Assembly (NCBI GenBank): GCA_963682175.1
Contig: OY821786.1
Coordinates: 22,583,501 to 22,647,500, forward strand
Source of the DNA: Triglochin maritima
Lineage: Eukaryota; Streptophyta; Magnoliopsida; Alismatales; Juncaginaceae
DNA: 64,000 nt
Direction: 5' to 3'
Position 1 is the stretch's first letter. Each line of letters begins with the position of its first letter. Made by a program: the position numbers and the translations under genes. A model generated the notes under the pieces. It did no database searches, was not told where the DNA came from, and was given only the letters and a program-made list of their open reading frames with translations. Positions 1-11,022 of the stretch are shown in pieces.

Positions 1-1067
1 TATCTAGTTGGCTTCCTCGTGCGTGTGAGATACGCATAACCTTGCCTTCTAGGGATCTTGCTACGCTTGGGTTGAGGTACATGAGGTCAAGAAGGTGTCA
101 CCATACCTCCTTTGTGTATTTACATCCCCAAAACAGGTGCTCCATGTCCTCCTCCTTCTCTTCACAAACGATACATGTCGGATCATGCGTTGCTCCTCGT
201 TGAATCATGAGTTTCTTAGTGAGTAGGCGCCCCTTCATTGCTCTCCAAGCCGTTAGTGCATGTTTTGGGATGGCATGCTTATGCCATACAATTCCAGCCC
301 AAGCCACCTTCCTTCCTGGCTCCCTCACCCAATTCCACACTTCCTTGATTCCAAATGAAGCACCTTTCCCGTTGGGTCTAGTTGGCTTATCCGTTCCTCC
401 GAGAATTCGAGTTTGCTTCACCTTCAAACATACTTCGTCCATCATGGTTGAGCGTGGGGAAGGGAGATTCCACTTCCCCTCTCTTATGAAATACGAGACT
501 CTAGTGTCCCAAGGCACGCCCAACTCATAATGAAGTTGTTCACCCCAACTCTCACATTGAAAAGGTTCTCCGCACCGAAGGTATTGGAAGAAACGTATCT
601 CTTCCCCATTTCCCACCTCATATTGGATATGTCTTCTAGCAATATATTAGACTCAAAGAATTCCTAGCCATTCCCATGAGGAGGTGGAGGGTGGTCGTGC
701 GAGCCAAAAAGAGCACTTCTTTCGGTATTCCGGCGAACACATTTTTCCCATAATGAGTTGCTTTCCGCCACCAGAAGCCAAAACAATCGGAGGAGGCCTA
801 CATCATTCCATTTCGTTAGTCGTTTAAGTCCAAGGCCTCCCTCAACCTTAGGCATGTACACATCTTTCCAAGCCACCACAACCCACTTCTCCCCCCCCCC
901 CCCCCCCCCCAAATAAAATGGCACATAAGGCTATCCATTTCTTTCAAAACTTTCCTTTGTATTAGGAATGCGGAAGTCCAATAGATGTTAAGGGACATAA
1001 GAACACTTCTCAATAATGAAAACTCGGTATACCACGAGAACGACAACACAACAGTAAGTGAAAACAC
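1..1067 (-). pseudogene. LINE (non-LTR retrotransposon) reverse transcriptase C-terminal remnant
   Basis: Reading the minus strand, positions 1067 to 910 resemble the thumb region of plant L1-clade reverse transcriptases (a pattern of the type LLRSVLMSLNIYW followed by an FIW turn). Positions 924-720 carry the usual next block (MPKVEGGLGLKRLTKWN...LFWLL...SLWEK). Positions 616-98 hold the zinc-binding reverse-transcriptase tail (zf-RVT) with WNLPSP, WHKHAIPKHALTAWRA and a C-x2-C...H-x4-C cluster near 190-110. The three blocks lie in different frames, so there are at least two frameshifts. The reading continues past base 1, so the element is cut by the window edge. No endonuclease domain or poly(A) tail is seen. 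It is a dead fragment; the family assignment is sound, the exact clade less so. Confidence 0.85.
891..910. repeat. poly(C) run of 20
   Basis: An unbroken run of 20 C inside the LINE remnant. It reads as glycine codons on the minus strand and sits at one of the frame changes. It could be genuine slippage or an assembly length error. Confidence 0.9.
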
Positions 1068-1590
1068 AGGGTACTCTAATTGGGCCCTAGTCTATGACTC
1101 TTACTTCCCAGCACAACTGGCGACCGTCCTCCACCAGGACTCCAACTGGCACCTCACTCTTGCCTCCAACACGAGCATCCTACCAAAGCAACGTAGTCCC
1201 TGCCATGAGTGATACCAATGCTAGCTGGCCTCAAGGGACAAGAGATGGTCGAGTGACAGTTCCACAGAGCCACACCTAAATGTCATCTACTCACAAATGC
1301 AGGCTAACTCCAACCGACACTCTAACACCCAAAGGTCGTACGTGAGCATGCACCCACCTCCCGTGTCCATGCCACCTTGCCGCGCACCAAGCGTCGATGC
1401 CAACCTCGTTGCATCCCAAAACCACCCAAGTCCCTATACCGGACTGCACACGTGAGACACGGTATCTCCGTGCCCATACTCTTCCACTCGGTGGTCCCTG
1501 AGCAGGCGCAATTGTTGCACCTACCGTCACCTTCTGGCTCCCGCACGAAGTGGGGACATAGGTTTCCGAGGGAAACATACTCAACGTGCA
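1068..1590. other. unclassified GC-richer stretch
   Basis: No gene recognised; the open frames here are short and unlike known proteins. Positions about 1513-1580 are similar (roughly three quarters identical by eye) to about 3738-3805 on the other side of the LTR-A element, so both may come from one older host repeat into which that element inserted or recombined. Confidence 0.4.
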
Positions 1591-1599
1591 TCGATCTTT

Positions 1600-2133
1600 G
1601 TCTTCCCATTCCGAGTTGAGCGACCAGAGGAATTTTCTAACCATTTCTTCTTCACTAACTTTTCTTCCAAGAACACAAAGAGAGTTAGTTATATCGGTGA
1701 AGCGAGTGTTCATTTCACTTATATTCTCACCGATTTGCATAGAAAAAATTTCATATTTATGCATGAGGAGTCTAATGCGGGTTTCCTTAGTCTTACTATC
1801 TCCCTCATGATGCATTTGAAGCCTATTCCAAATTTCATGTGCACTTTCACACCCTTTTATCCTATTGTACTCGCCATCATTTAGTCCACAATAAAGAATG
1901 TTCATTATACTAGAGTTTATTTCATATTCTTTCATTTTGGCTCTAGTTAATGTGGCTAATTCCTCTTCATTAGGAGGGGTGTATCAGTTTTGAATAAATG
2001 TACAATACTTAAGTTCATTTGAAATCAAGAATATTTTCATCCTATTCTTCCAATAATCATAGTTTGACCCATTAAGCAAAGGAGGCCTAGTTGTGCATAA
2101 CCCGTGTATATAATTAGATGAAGTACATATCAT
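1600..2133 (-). pseudogene. Copia-type gag N-terminal fragment (UBN2-like)
   Basis: Retrotransposon capsid-like protein; it would package element RNA in the cytoplasm. From the ATG at 2133-2131 the minus strand reads LLNGSNYDYWKNRMKIFL, then after an in-frame TGA near 1990 continues with CESAHEIWNRLQMHHEGD and FTDITNSLCVLGRKVSEEE. This is the usual DUF4219/UBN2 gag pattern of plant Copia elements. The gag similarity ends at about 1600; the open frame that runs on to 1291 is chance sequence. The equivalent gene in the fuller element at 41121-42700 shares the same order and many residues. Confidence 0.8.
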
Positions 2134-2171
2134 GCTAAAATATGGTTAAGTATATGAAATTTAGCTAACAA

Positions 2172-2184
2172 GGCTTTGATACCA
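2172..2184 (-). other. primer binding site, initiator tRNA-Met type
   Basis: On the minus strand TGGTATCAAAGCC lies two bases inside the LTR end. It matches the standard plant Copia primer site TGGTATCAGAGC with one change. Confidence 0.8.
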
Positions 2185-2186
2185 AT

Positions 2187-3731
2187 TTTAGGATTCTATA
2201 TGGCCCTTATTATCTAATCAATTTTACTCTAATCTCTACTTAAACAAACAAGATTTGCAGCAGAAACAATAAAGACAAGTAGAGACTAGAAATATGCAAA
2301 CCAGACAATGCATGGGGGATTTTTACAGAGCTTCGGCCACCAGCCTACGTCCTCTCTTGCAAGCTCCGTTTGACACTTCAAGCTCCACAAATGTCTTCAC
2401 TATCTGCTCCCCGTTCCGGGCCAGGAGACAACACCTTTACAATCTTCAAGCTCGTGAACAACCCTCGTCGAGCTTGGTTCCTCCTCTTATAATCCAAAAG
2501 GGATGCTTCGGGCTTTCACCAAAACCTTCACAACCTTGATGACAGAAACAAGTAACCAATAGTATTGAAACTCTAATCTTGAGAACACTTAGAGTATGAT
2601 AGGATTTGGAACTGAAGTGGAGAAGTGGCAACTTTGAGTGTTTGAGGATTCTCTCTCATGTAGGAGGCAAATAGAAGTGGGATATATGTTCAAATAATTC
2701 TTCGTAACATCTATTTATAAGCTCCTAAGGTGTTATAGCCATTGTAATTAATGTGGAAAGTGATTGTGTAAGAGACACAAAATAGAAAAGCTTAGGACAT
2801 TGTTCGTGACAAATTCAGTCGACCCAATCGGGTTCACCGGTCGATCGTTTCCATAAACATATGGAAACGTTCGAACCGAATCAAGAACGGTCGAACCAAA
2901 TTGGCTATAACTTAAGTTCACTTAAGTGAACGGTCGAACTAAAGTGTGGGACGGTCTACCCTTCAGGGAGTTTTGGCCAGACAAAAGATAAACGGTCGAA
3001 CCCAAGGAATGGTCTTGTTCGACCGAAAATTAACAGGCACTTTGGGCTTCAAGAGAAGTCTACGTTCGGTCGACCAAGGTCTAGGGAACGGTCGACCGAA
3101 AATTTCCAGTAAGTTATGGATGACCAAAAGTGCTTCATCCGGTCAACTGCTAGGCAGGCATCGGTCGACCGGTGGCCAAGGAATTTTGGGGTTTTCAAAA
3201 ATCCAACCGTTGTATAAAACAGCAAGTCTAACAGTCAAATGACACTTGTAGACGGTCGAGAAAAATAGTACAACCGATCGACTGGTTCAACACTATACGC
3301 TAATAGAAATAACTGACCCAATGGATCGAACATAGAATAGGTTCGGTCGACCGATTGACACAGGCAGATTAGGTTTAGGTTTAAGTGTTTTTCGAACTAT
3401 GTTTGGGTGACCTATTGAAGTCCAATTGATCTGACATTTTGTGTGTGACTTCTATAAGGAACCTAGTGTGTATGTGAGTAGATATTTACTCTAGTATGCT
3501 TAAGTATACACAAGTTACTAACACTCAGTTATAAGTAAAATTACATGTCTTCAAAAGCTTGATTACATGTCTTGACTTGAATTCTTTTCTTCGTTGAGTC
3601 TTGATCACCTGTAGATGTTACCATAGAGCAATATATATGCTATGCATAATGTGTGCTACTCTACATTAGTTTGTGATTAAGATTAGCTTGATTAAATCAT
3701 CAAAACATGGATTAAAGCCTAAAAGCCAACA
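2187..3731 (-). repeat. LTR-A, 5' LTR of the truncated gag element
   Basis: 1545 bp, bounded on the minus strand by TGTTGGC at 3731 and a decayed end (CCTAAAA instead of CCTACA) at 2187. About 2815-3350 holds many degenerate copies of the CGGTCGACCG palindrome typical of this family. Close relative of the LTRs at 39007-40529 and 42753-45718. Confidence 0.88.
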
Positions 3732-4146
3732 GAAGGCACCCACCATCACCTTTATGCTCACGCACAAGGTGAGGACACGGGTTTCCTAGGATCGAGCGCA
3801 TTGGTACGTGGTCCACTCACCATGTCGAAAACAATGAGATATGCAAGAATAGTGAAACAACAACTAATTGCATTTAAATTTGTGATCATCCATTATACTC
3901 AACATGATTAGTAATATGCGTCTCAAAGTTAGTTTTTCTCTCATGAAATAATAATAATAAGGTAGTGAGTGACTAGCTCCAATACTTGCACAATATATGG
4001 TGATTTACACGTGTCTAAACATGGTAAGTTTTGTCATAGATGAAGACAATTGGATATGCATCTCACAACAAGGTTATGATCATGGGTCTTAATTAAATAA
4101 GAGGGTATAACATCTGAACACTAGCTATGATCAGTTGTCACAATGA
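3732..4146. other. unclassified spacer
   Basis: AT-rich after the first 90 bases. No gene or element end recognised, apart from the short similarity to 1513-1580. Confidence 0.35.
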
Positions 4147-4559
4147 CTTGATGAGATTGTCTTTTGGAAACCTCACGGCGGATTTCAACATCTTTAATCT
4201 TGCCAAGGAAGCTGGGCTCTTCTACGATCTTGTCGGAGCCAATTTCATTCAGGACACGGATGAGGTTGAGTCAATGGGCATGTTCTAATCACATCGACAT
4301 ATTATTAAGCTGGCCAATGACCAGGTTGCGATTGAAGATGATTTTGGGGAATCTGCCTGTGAGCTTCTTGACGAGGAGGCACATCTGGGTGCCTACTCTT
4401 CTTATCCTATGGCCCTAGAGCCACTTGAAATTAACTCTGAATCCAACAATGACCCACCTCCAGTCTAGCTTAAACCGCTCCCCGATAACCTTAAATACAT
4501 GTTTTTAGGGAATAATGAGATCTTGCCACTCATTATTGCTTCTGATCTTGCAAAAGATC

Positions 4560-5694
4560 AAGAGGTTGCCCTCAAAAAAGTGCTCTTGGAAAACAAATAA
4601 GTTATCGGGTGGTCCTTGAAGGACATCAAGGGAATAAGCCCTGGTATTGTCTAGCACCAGATCCACATGGAAGAGAATTCTAGGCCCCATTGGGACCCAC
4701 AACGAAGATTGAATCTTGTGCTGAAAGAAGCCGTCCGAAAGGATGTTCTTAAGTGCTTGGATCATGGTATAATATATCATAATTTTTATAGTTGATGGGT
4801 GAGTCTTGTCCATGTGGTTTTCAAGAAGTCGGGCGTGACAGTTGTTGAGAACGAGCATAATGAGCTTATACCAACACACCTGCAAACTGGCTGGCGAGTA
4901 TGCGTTGATTATCGTAAGTTAATGCAGCAATGCAGAAAGATCATTTCCTGTTGGCATTCATTCATCAGATGTTGGAAAGGTTAGACATGAGTACTATTAC
5001 TTTCTTGATGGATACTCTGGCTACAACCAAATTCTCATCGCCCCCGAGGACCAAGAGAAAACCACATTTACATGTCCCTTTGGTACGTTTGTTTATCGTC
5101 GCATGCCTGTTGGGTTATGTAATGCGCCGGCAACGTTTCAAATGTGTATGATTAGTATCTTGTCTGATATGGTGGAGTGTTTCTTTGAGATTTTGATAGA
5201 CGACTTCTCCATATTTGGCGCTTCCTTTGATGAGTACCTTCACTACTTGAGCATTGTCCGCAAGTGATGCCGTGAGAAGAACCTCGCTCTTAATTGGGAG
5301 AAATGTCACTTCATGGTGAAGCGAGGAATCATGCTTGGACATGTGGTTTCAAGTAGGGGAATTAAGGTCGATCCCGCAAAAGTGTGTCTCATTGCTAATC
5401 TCACACCGCCACGTAATATGAAGGATATCCGCGCCTTTCTTGAGCATGCTGGATTCTATAAGCGGTTCATTCGGGATTTTAGTAAAATTACTCAACCTCT
5501 CACCGCCTTGTTGGCTAAGGATGCTATTTTTGAGTTCATACCGGATTGCCACCATGCTTTTTTGACCATGAAGAAAGAGCTAACTTCAGCTCCCACAATT
5601 AAGGCACTGGTGTGGACTGAACCCTTTGAGCTGATGTGTGATACATCTAACTTTGTTGTGGGAGCAGTGCTTGGGCAACGATTGGACAAATTGT
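4560..5694 (+). pseudogene. Gypsy reverse transcriptase and start of RNase H (broken)
   Basis: Reverse transcriptase fragments in shifting frames. VHVVFKKSGVTVVENEHNELIPT, trimmed by a stop upstream, lies at about 4810-4880, YRKL at 4909-4920, and an ILIDDF variant of the catalytic F-x-DD motif at about 5194-5211. HVVSSRGIKVDPAKV (5340-5390) and [24 protein letters not shown] (about 5452-5525) are the conserved thumb and connection. LMCDTSNFVVGAVLGQRLDKL, the first RNase H strand with its aspartate, is at 5632-5694, where the frame is cut by LTR-A. Frameshifts and stops make it non-functional. Confidence 0.88.
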
Positions 5695-6706
5695 TGTTAG
5701 GATCGATGGGCCCTAATTATCTAATCAAATTACGCTTAATCCCTACTTAAACAAACAAGATGTGCGGCGGAAACAATTTAAACAAAGTAGGGAAGAAACA
5801 AGAAAACCACAAATGGACACGAAGATTTTACAGAGGTTCGGTCACCCGCCTATGTCGTCTCTTGTAAGCTCCGGTCACATCTTCACTATCTAATCCCCGT
5901 GTCGGGTCGGGAGACAACGCATTTACAATCTTCAAGCTAGCGAACAACCCTCACCTAGCTTGGAATCCTCTTCTCACAATTCGAGACGGATGCTTCGGAC
6001 TTTAACCGGAGCCTTTACTCTTTTGAACAAAGACCTTGAGTGGAACAACACTCTCTAGCTTGATCACACTTTGAGTAGTATATGGAAATGATCAAAGGTG
6101 TGGAATTTAGGCTCTTGAGTGTAGGATTCGGAGTTTTAGGAGTTGGGGATTTCTCTCTAATGTATGAGACAATTGGAAATGTGAGAGTTGTGTAAATAAG
6201 GTGTATGGACCTCTATTTATAAGCACCTAAAAATTTCTAGTTGTTGGGGAAGAATTGTATAAGTTGTGTGTGAGATACACAAATCAGAAAAGAAGATCTG
6301 CAATTCTGTCCCTCGATGGTCGGCCAAATCAGGTAACTCGGTCGATCGTTTCCTTAATAATAAGGAAACGTTCAAACCACATTGAGCTTCGGTCGAACCT
6401 GATAGGTTTGTGACTTAAGTGAACGGTCGACCAAGGAAGGGACGGTCGACCAAAACCAGGATTTTGGCAGGGTTAAAAGATATATCGGTCGACCACAAAA
6501 GGAAGGTCTGGTCGAACGAAAATAACAAGCACTTTGGTGTCTCGAAATGTTTATGTTCGGTCGACCCTTGCTAGGTCCACGGTCGATTGGTGATCAAATG
6601 TATTTTGGTGGTTGGAGAAAAATACGAATACGACCGTTGGTATAATATGACATGGTTGACGGTCATCTGGAAAATACGAGACAATCGGTCGAGCGGAAGG
6701 TTAAAG

Positions 6707-8879
6707 TGAAAGGAATGTGTTCTAAAAGTTTTACTTTTATATGTCAATTATTATGAATTGGATGTGCAAACATTTTGTTCCTTGATTATGGTATTCGTCT
6801 TTTAGAAGTGTTAAGGAAGAGGCACTTGGTCCTTAACCGTAGAGCTCTAAAAGATAATGGTTTACATAAATCAAAAGTTATTCACAATCATGGTAATTAA
6901 CATGGAACATTAATCACCGAGATACGATTGTCGTGTTGCTCATCGATTGTTGTAGCTCTACAAATAATTGACGACACGAGTATATAAAAGAGTAAAAGAT
7001 TACTTTTATATATTGAATAGACCTAACAAGTAAAACATTATGGAATTGTGTTTCGTGTCATTAATGTTTTATTGTGTCTTGAATCCTAAGATATGAGACT
7101 TATATCTTTTCACTCAAGAAGTGCTTAATTTGATTATTGTCAAAAGCTATCAATGAGTGTAGTGATAAACTCAATAGTTGGTTGAACATGACTTGTGCTG
7201 GAAAAGATAGCTAGTCAAACGATTATTATTGCCCCTCTTAATTGAGTGATGATATTAGTGGGCTCCTTGATAAAGAAAAATTATAATGTGCACAATGTAA
7301 CTTGAGTTAAGTTACATAGTTATAATTAGCTTAAAGAGATCAAGAAATGAATATAATACAAAGGTGACACATTTCTACTTTGTATATATTCTTAATATCA
7401 TGTGGCAAGGGACGGACACAAGTGGTGCACTTACATCACTAAATGGATCGTCTTTATTTCGAGTGGAACAAAGACATCTATGCTAATTGGGTAACTATAA
7501 TGTGTAGCTAGGTACCGCTTATAGTTGAGATATTAAGTGTTTAATATTGCTGCCAATTTGGCTTAGATCCTCCTATAGGTCACACCACAAAACTGGAAAA
7601 CAAGAGGCTTGATTTTAAGTTCTATGATGTGTCGGGTTTCATGTGAAAATGGGACACATGTGGTGAATGAATAAAATCAATATGTCATGAGAATTGACAT
7701 AATTAGAATCATAATAAATTCATATGAGGTGTATATATTATGGGGTGTAATAATTTAATATTGCATAGGATAATATATTACATAAGATGTGAATTTGCTA
7801 AAAACCCCAAAAGATCAAGTTTTGTTGGAAATAAATCCAAAATTTGACAAAGGCAAAATCGGGGTCAAACACGGTTAACCGTTCTGGGTTCGGTCGACCG
7901 GGGTATCTTCGGATCGGTTAACCGAATGGGGAACGGGTAATCACAATTGGTTAACCGAAATTGTCTGGAGTGCCTGGACAATCGGGTTCGGTTAACCGAG
8001 CGTGAACGGTCAACCGAAAAAGAGTATTTTCGGTAGACCGAATGTGACACGGTCATCCGATGACTATGCTCCTGGAGAAATTTTGGTGAGTCAATGGTCG
8101 ACCGAAGAGAAGACGTGGTTCGTCCGAATTTTTCCAAAGAATTTTTCTCATGCGGATTCGGTCGACCGTCTAGCTCACGGTGCATCGAACACGTGTTAAA
8201 ACCGAATGGTTCGGTTCACCGAGAAAAATTCTCGGTCAACCGAACAGTGCGATTTCTGCCTGAATTATTAAGAGATTAATTAGATCATGGGTGGATTAAT
8301 TACATATTTAATTAAAACGTTTTAGAGGATGCTTATGTGGCAATTAGAGATTAATTTTAGGAGAGAATAAGCAAGAGATCATGACTAAGGAATAGTTCTT
8401 GATAAGGATGTTTTGGGAGCCTATAAAAGGACCCCCATCCTACTTGTTTATGTTAATCTAAAAATTCTTTCTCTCATTAATCTCTCCTCTAATCACCACG
8501 AAAATCTCTTATTAATTTTGAGTTGAGGAGATAGGAATCTCAGGAGCTCAAAGAGAGGTTATTAGCTAGATTCTAAGCCTTATTAGAGATTGATTGGCTA
8601 GCTATTTTTTCTCTAATCTTGTTTAGAGTTTGGTGAATACTCAGAGGCAAATCGGTGGACGATTCAACGGGCAACGCGACTCCAGATCTTCAAAAGGTTT
8701 TAGAGAACCTTTGGGTATGATTCTCTCTTTGTGATTTATTTTAATAAATGTAGGGTTGCATGATATTAAAATAAACACAAAGTAATGTACATAAAAATTG
8801 TTGAAAATATGAAATCGATCTTGTATGTTGTATTAAAAAATTTAAAATATATACATACATAGGGACACGAAATCCTACA
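6707..8879 (+). repeat. LTR-B solo copy with perfect 5-bp target duplication
   Basis: 2173 bp from TGAAAGGAATG to CCTACA, flanked by TAAAG at 6702-6706 and 8880-8884. It is the same sequence family as 9494-13234. A TATAAAAG at 8422-8429 gives the plus strand as sense. About 7872-8250 is dense in CGGTTAACCG, CGGTCAACCG and CGGTCGACCG palindromes spaced 18-19 bp in pairs. No open frame of note; a family with an internal region is not in this window, so the LTR call rests on TG...CA ends, target duplication, TATA box and the two-copy comparison. Confidence 0.8.
8422..8429 (+). promoter_or_regulatory. TATA box of LTR-B
   Basis: TATAAAAG about 170 bp downstream of the palindrome array. The second LTR-B copy keeps TATAAAAG at about 12781, preceded by a similar sequence. 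Confidence 0.55.
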
Positions 8880-9325
8880 TAAAGTCGGTCGACCGAACCA
8901 AGGCTAAATTTTCACTTATCAATCGGTCGACCGTAACAGGGTCGGTCGACGGTCTAGCTGCTGACAGTTCAATTAGGCTTGGTTATCTTATGGAACTTGG
9001 TTGCCTATTCAAGTCCGATTGATATGGAAATTTGTGTATGACTTCTATAGGTTTCCTAGAGTCTATGTTAATGGATTTTAACTCTTGTATGCTCAAGATT
9101 ACATAGATTCTAAGACTAGAATAAAAGATAAAATTACATGTCTTCAATAAGCTTGATTACATGTCTTGACTTTAATTTCATTCTTCCTTGAGTCTTGATC
9201 ACATGTAGATGTTAGCACAATACAATATATCTTCTATATATTATGTAAGCAACACTATATTTGATTGTGATTAATATTAGGTTGATTAAATCATCAAAAC
9301 ACGTATTAAGGCCAAAAAGCCAACA

Positions 9326-9493
9326 TTTGCCTCATGTGATCTGCTATGCCAGTAAACACTCAATGATGTCCAATTGAACTACACTGTGACAGAGAAAAAA
9401 TTCTTGGCTATCATATTCACTTTGGAGAAATTCCAGACGTACTTGATTGGCTCCTACGTGATTATTTACTCTGATCACACAACCATTATGAAC
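9326..9493 (+). pseudogene. Gypsy RNase H middle fragment
   Basis: Continues the frame broken at 5694. The translated pattern resembles LNYTVTEKKFLAIIFTLEKF and TYLIGSYVIIYSDHT, the conserved E and D strands of the Gypsy RNase H. It is flanked by LTR-A on the left and LTR-B on the right. Confidence 0.8.
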
Positions 9494-11022
9494 TGAAATG
9501 AATGTGTTCTAAAAGTTTTACTTTTATATGTCAATTATTATGAATTGGATGTGTAAACATTTTGTTCCTTGATTATGGTATTCATCTTTTTGAAGTGTTA
9601 AGGAAGAGGCGTTTGGTCCTTAACAGTAGAGCTCTAAAATATAATGGTTTACATAAATCAAAAGTTATTCACAATCATAGTAATTGACATGGAACATTAA
9701 TTACCGAGATAAGATTGTCGTGTCAGTCATCGATTGTTGTAGATCTACAAATAATTGACGACACGAGTATATAAAAGAGGAAAAATTACTTTTATATATT
9801 GAATATACCTAACAAGTAAAACATTATGGAATTGTATTTCGTGACATTAATGTTTTACTGTGTCTTGGATCCTAAGATATGAGACTTATATCTATTCACT
9901 CAAGAAGTGCTTAGTTTGATTATTGTCAAAAGCTATCAATGAGTCTAGTGATAAAGGCAATAGTTGGTTGAACATGACTTGTGCTGGAAAAGATGGCTAG
10001 TCAAACGATTATCATTGTCCCTCTTAATTGAGTGATGATATTAGTGGGCCCCTTGATAAAGCAAAATTATAATGTGCACAATGTAGCTTGAGTTAAGTTA
10101 CATAGTTATAATTAGCTTAAAGAGATCAAGAAATGAATATAATTCAAAGGTGACACATTTCTACTTTGTATATATTCTTAAAATCATGAGGCAAGGGACG
10201 GACACAAGTGGTGCACTTGCATCACTAAATGGATCGTGTTTAGTTCGAGTGGAACAAAGACATCTATGCTAATTGGGAAACTATAATGTGTAGCTAGATA
10301 CCGCTTATAGTTTGAGATATTAAATATTTAATATCGCTGTCAATTTAGCTTAGATCCTCCTATAGGTCACACCACAAAATTGGGAAACAAGAAGCTTGAT
10401 TTTGAGTTCATAAGATGTGTCGGGTTTCATGTGAAAAAGGGACACATGTGGTGAATCAATAAAATCAATTTGTCATGAAAATTGACATAATTAAAATCAT
10501 GGATAAATTCGTACGAGGTGTATATATTATGGGGTGTAATAATTTAATATTACATATGATAATATATATTACAATAGAAATGAATTTGCTAAAAACCCCA
10601 AAAGATCAAATTTTGTTGGATATAAATCTAAAATTTGACAAAGGCAAAATCGGGGTCAGCACTGTAAACCGTTTAGTGTTCAGTCGACCGAGGTTTCATC
10701 AGAACGGCCAACCGAACGGGGAACAAATAAACACAATTGGTTGACCAAAATTGTCTGGAGCGCCTGGACAATTGGGTTCGGTCAACCGAGCGTAAACAGT
10801 GAACCGAGAGAAAATATCCAAGAGCTATCTTGGGATATTTTTGGTAGACCGAACGTGACACGATCGTCCGAAGAAATTCTCCAGGAGAAATTTCGGTGGG
10901 TCATCGGTCGACCAGAGCGAGACGCGGACCGTCCCAATTTTTCTAGAGAATTTTTCTCATGTATATTCGGTCGATCGTCTAGCTCATGGTCATTCGAACA
11001 TGTGTTAAAACTGAATGGTTCG

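Larger units (their letters stand above)
1591..3731 (-). mobile_element. 5' half of a Copia-like gag-only (LTR-A) retrotransposon
   Basis: On the minus strand the order is a complete 5' LTR (3731 down to 2187), a tRNA-Met-type primer binding site (2184-2173) and the start of a gag gene (2133 down to about 1600), after which homology to the fuller element at 39007-45718 stops. It is therefore a 5' fragment lacking the rest of the internal region and the 3' LTR. No target duplication can be assigned because one end is lost. Confidence 0.85.
5695..9325 (-). repeat. LTR-A solo copy, itself split by LTR-B
   Basis: The two LTR-A parts are 5695-6706 and 8885-9325, together about 1450 bp. On the minus strand it runs from TGTTGGC (9325) to CCTAACA (5695). 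It lies inside the RNase H coding region of the Athila-like remnant. Flanks AATTG (5689-5693) and ATTTG (9325-9329, sharing one base with the LTR end) look like a decayed target duplication. With no internal region it is a solo LTR. About 6320-6700 and 8885-8960 retain degenerate CGGTCGACCG palindromes. Confidence 0.85.

Noticed and set aside
1291..1600. C-terminal half of the open frame 1291-1935 as gag coding sequence
   Set aside because: Similarity to gag stops at about 1600; the rest is chance open sequence in GC-rich DNA.
6709..9505. GAATGTGTTCT as the LTR-B start
   Set aside because: Both copies share a further 11 bases upstream; with the start at TGAAA the flanks of copy 1 give a perfect TAAAG duplication, which the later start does not.
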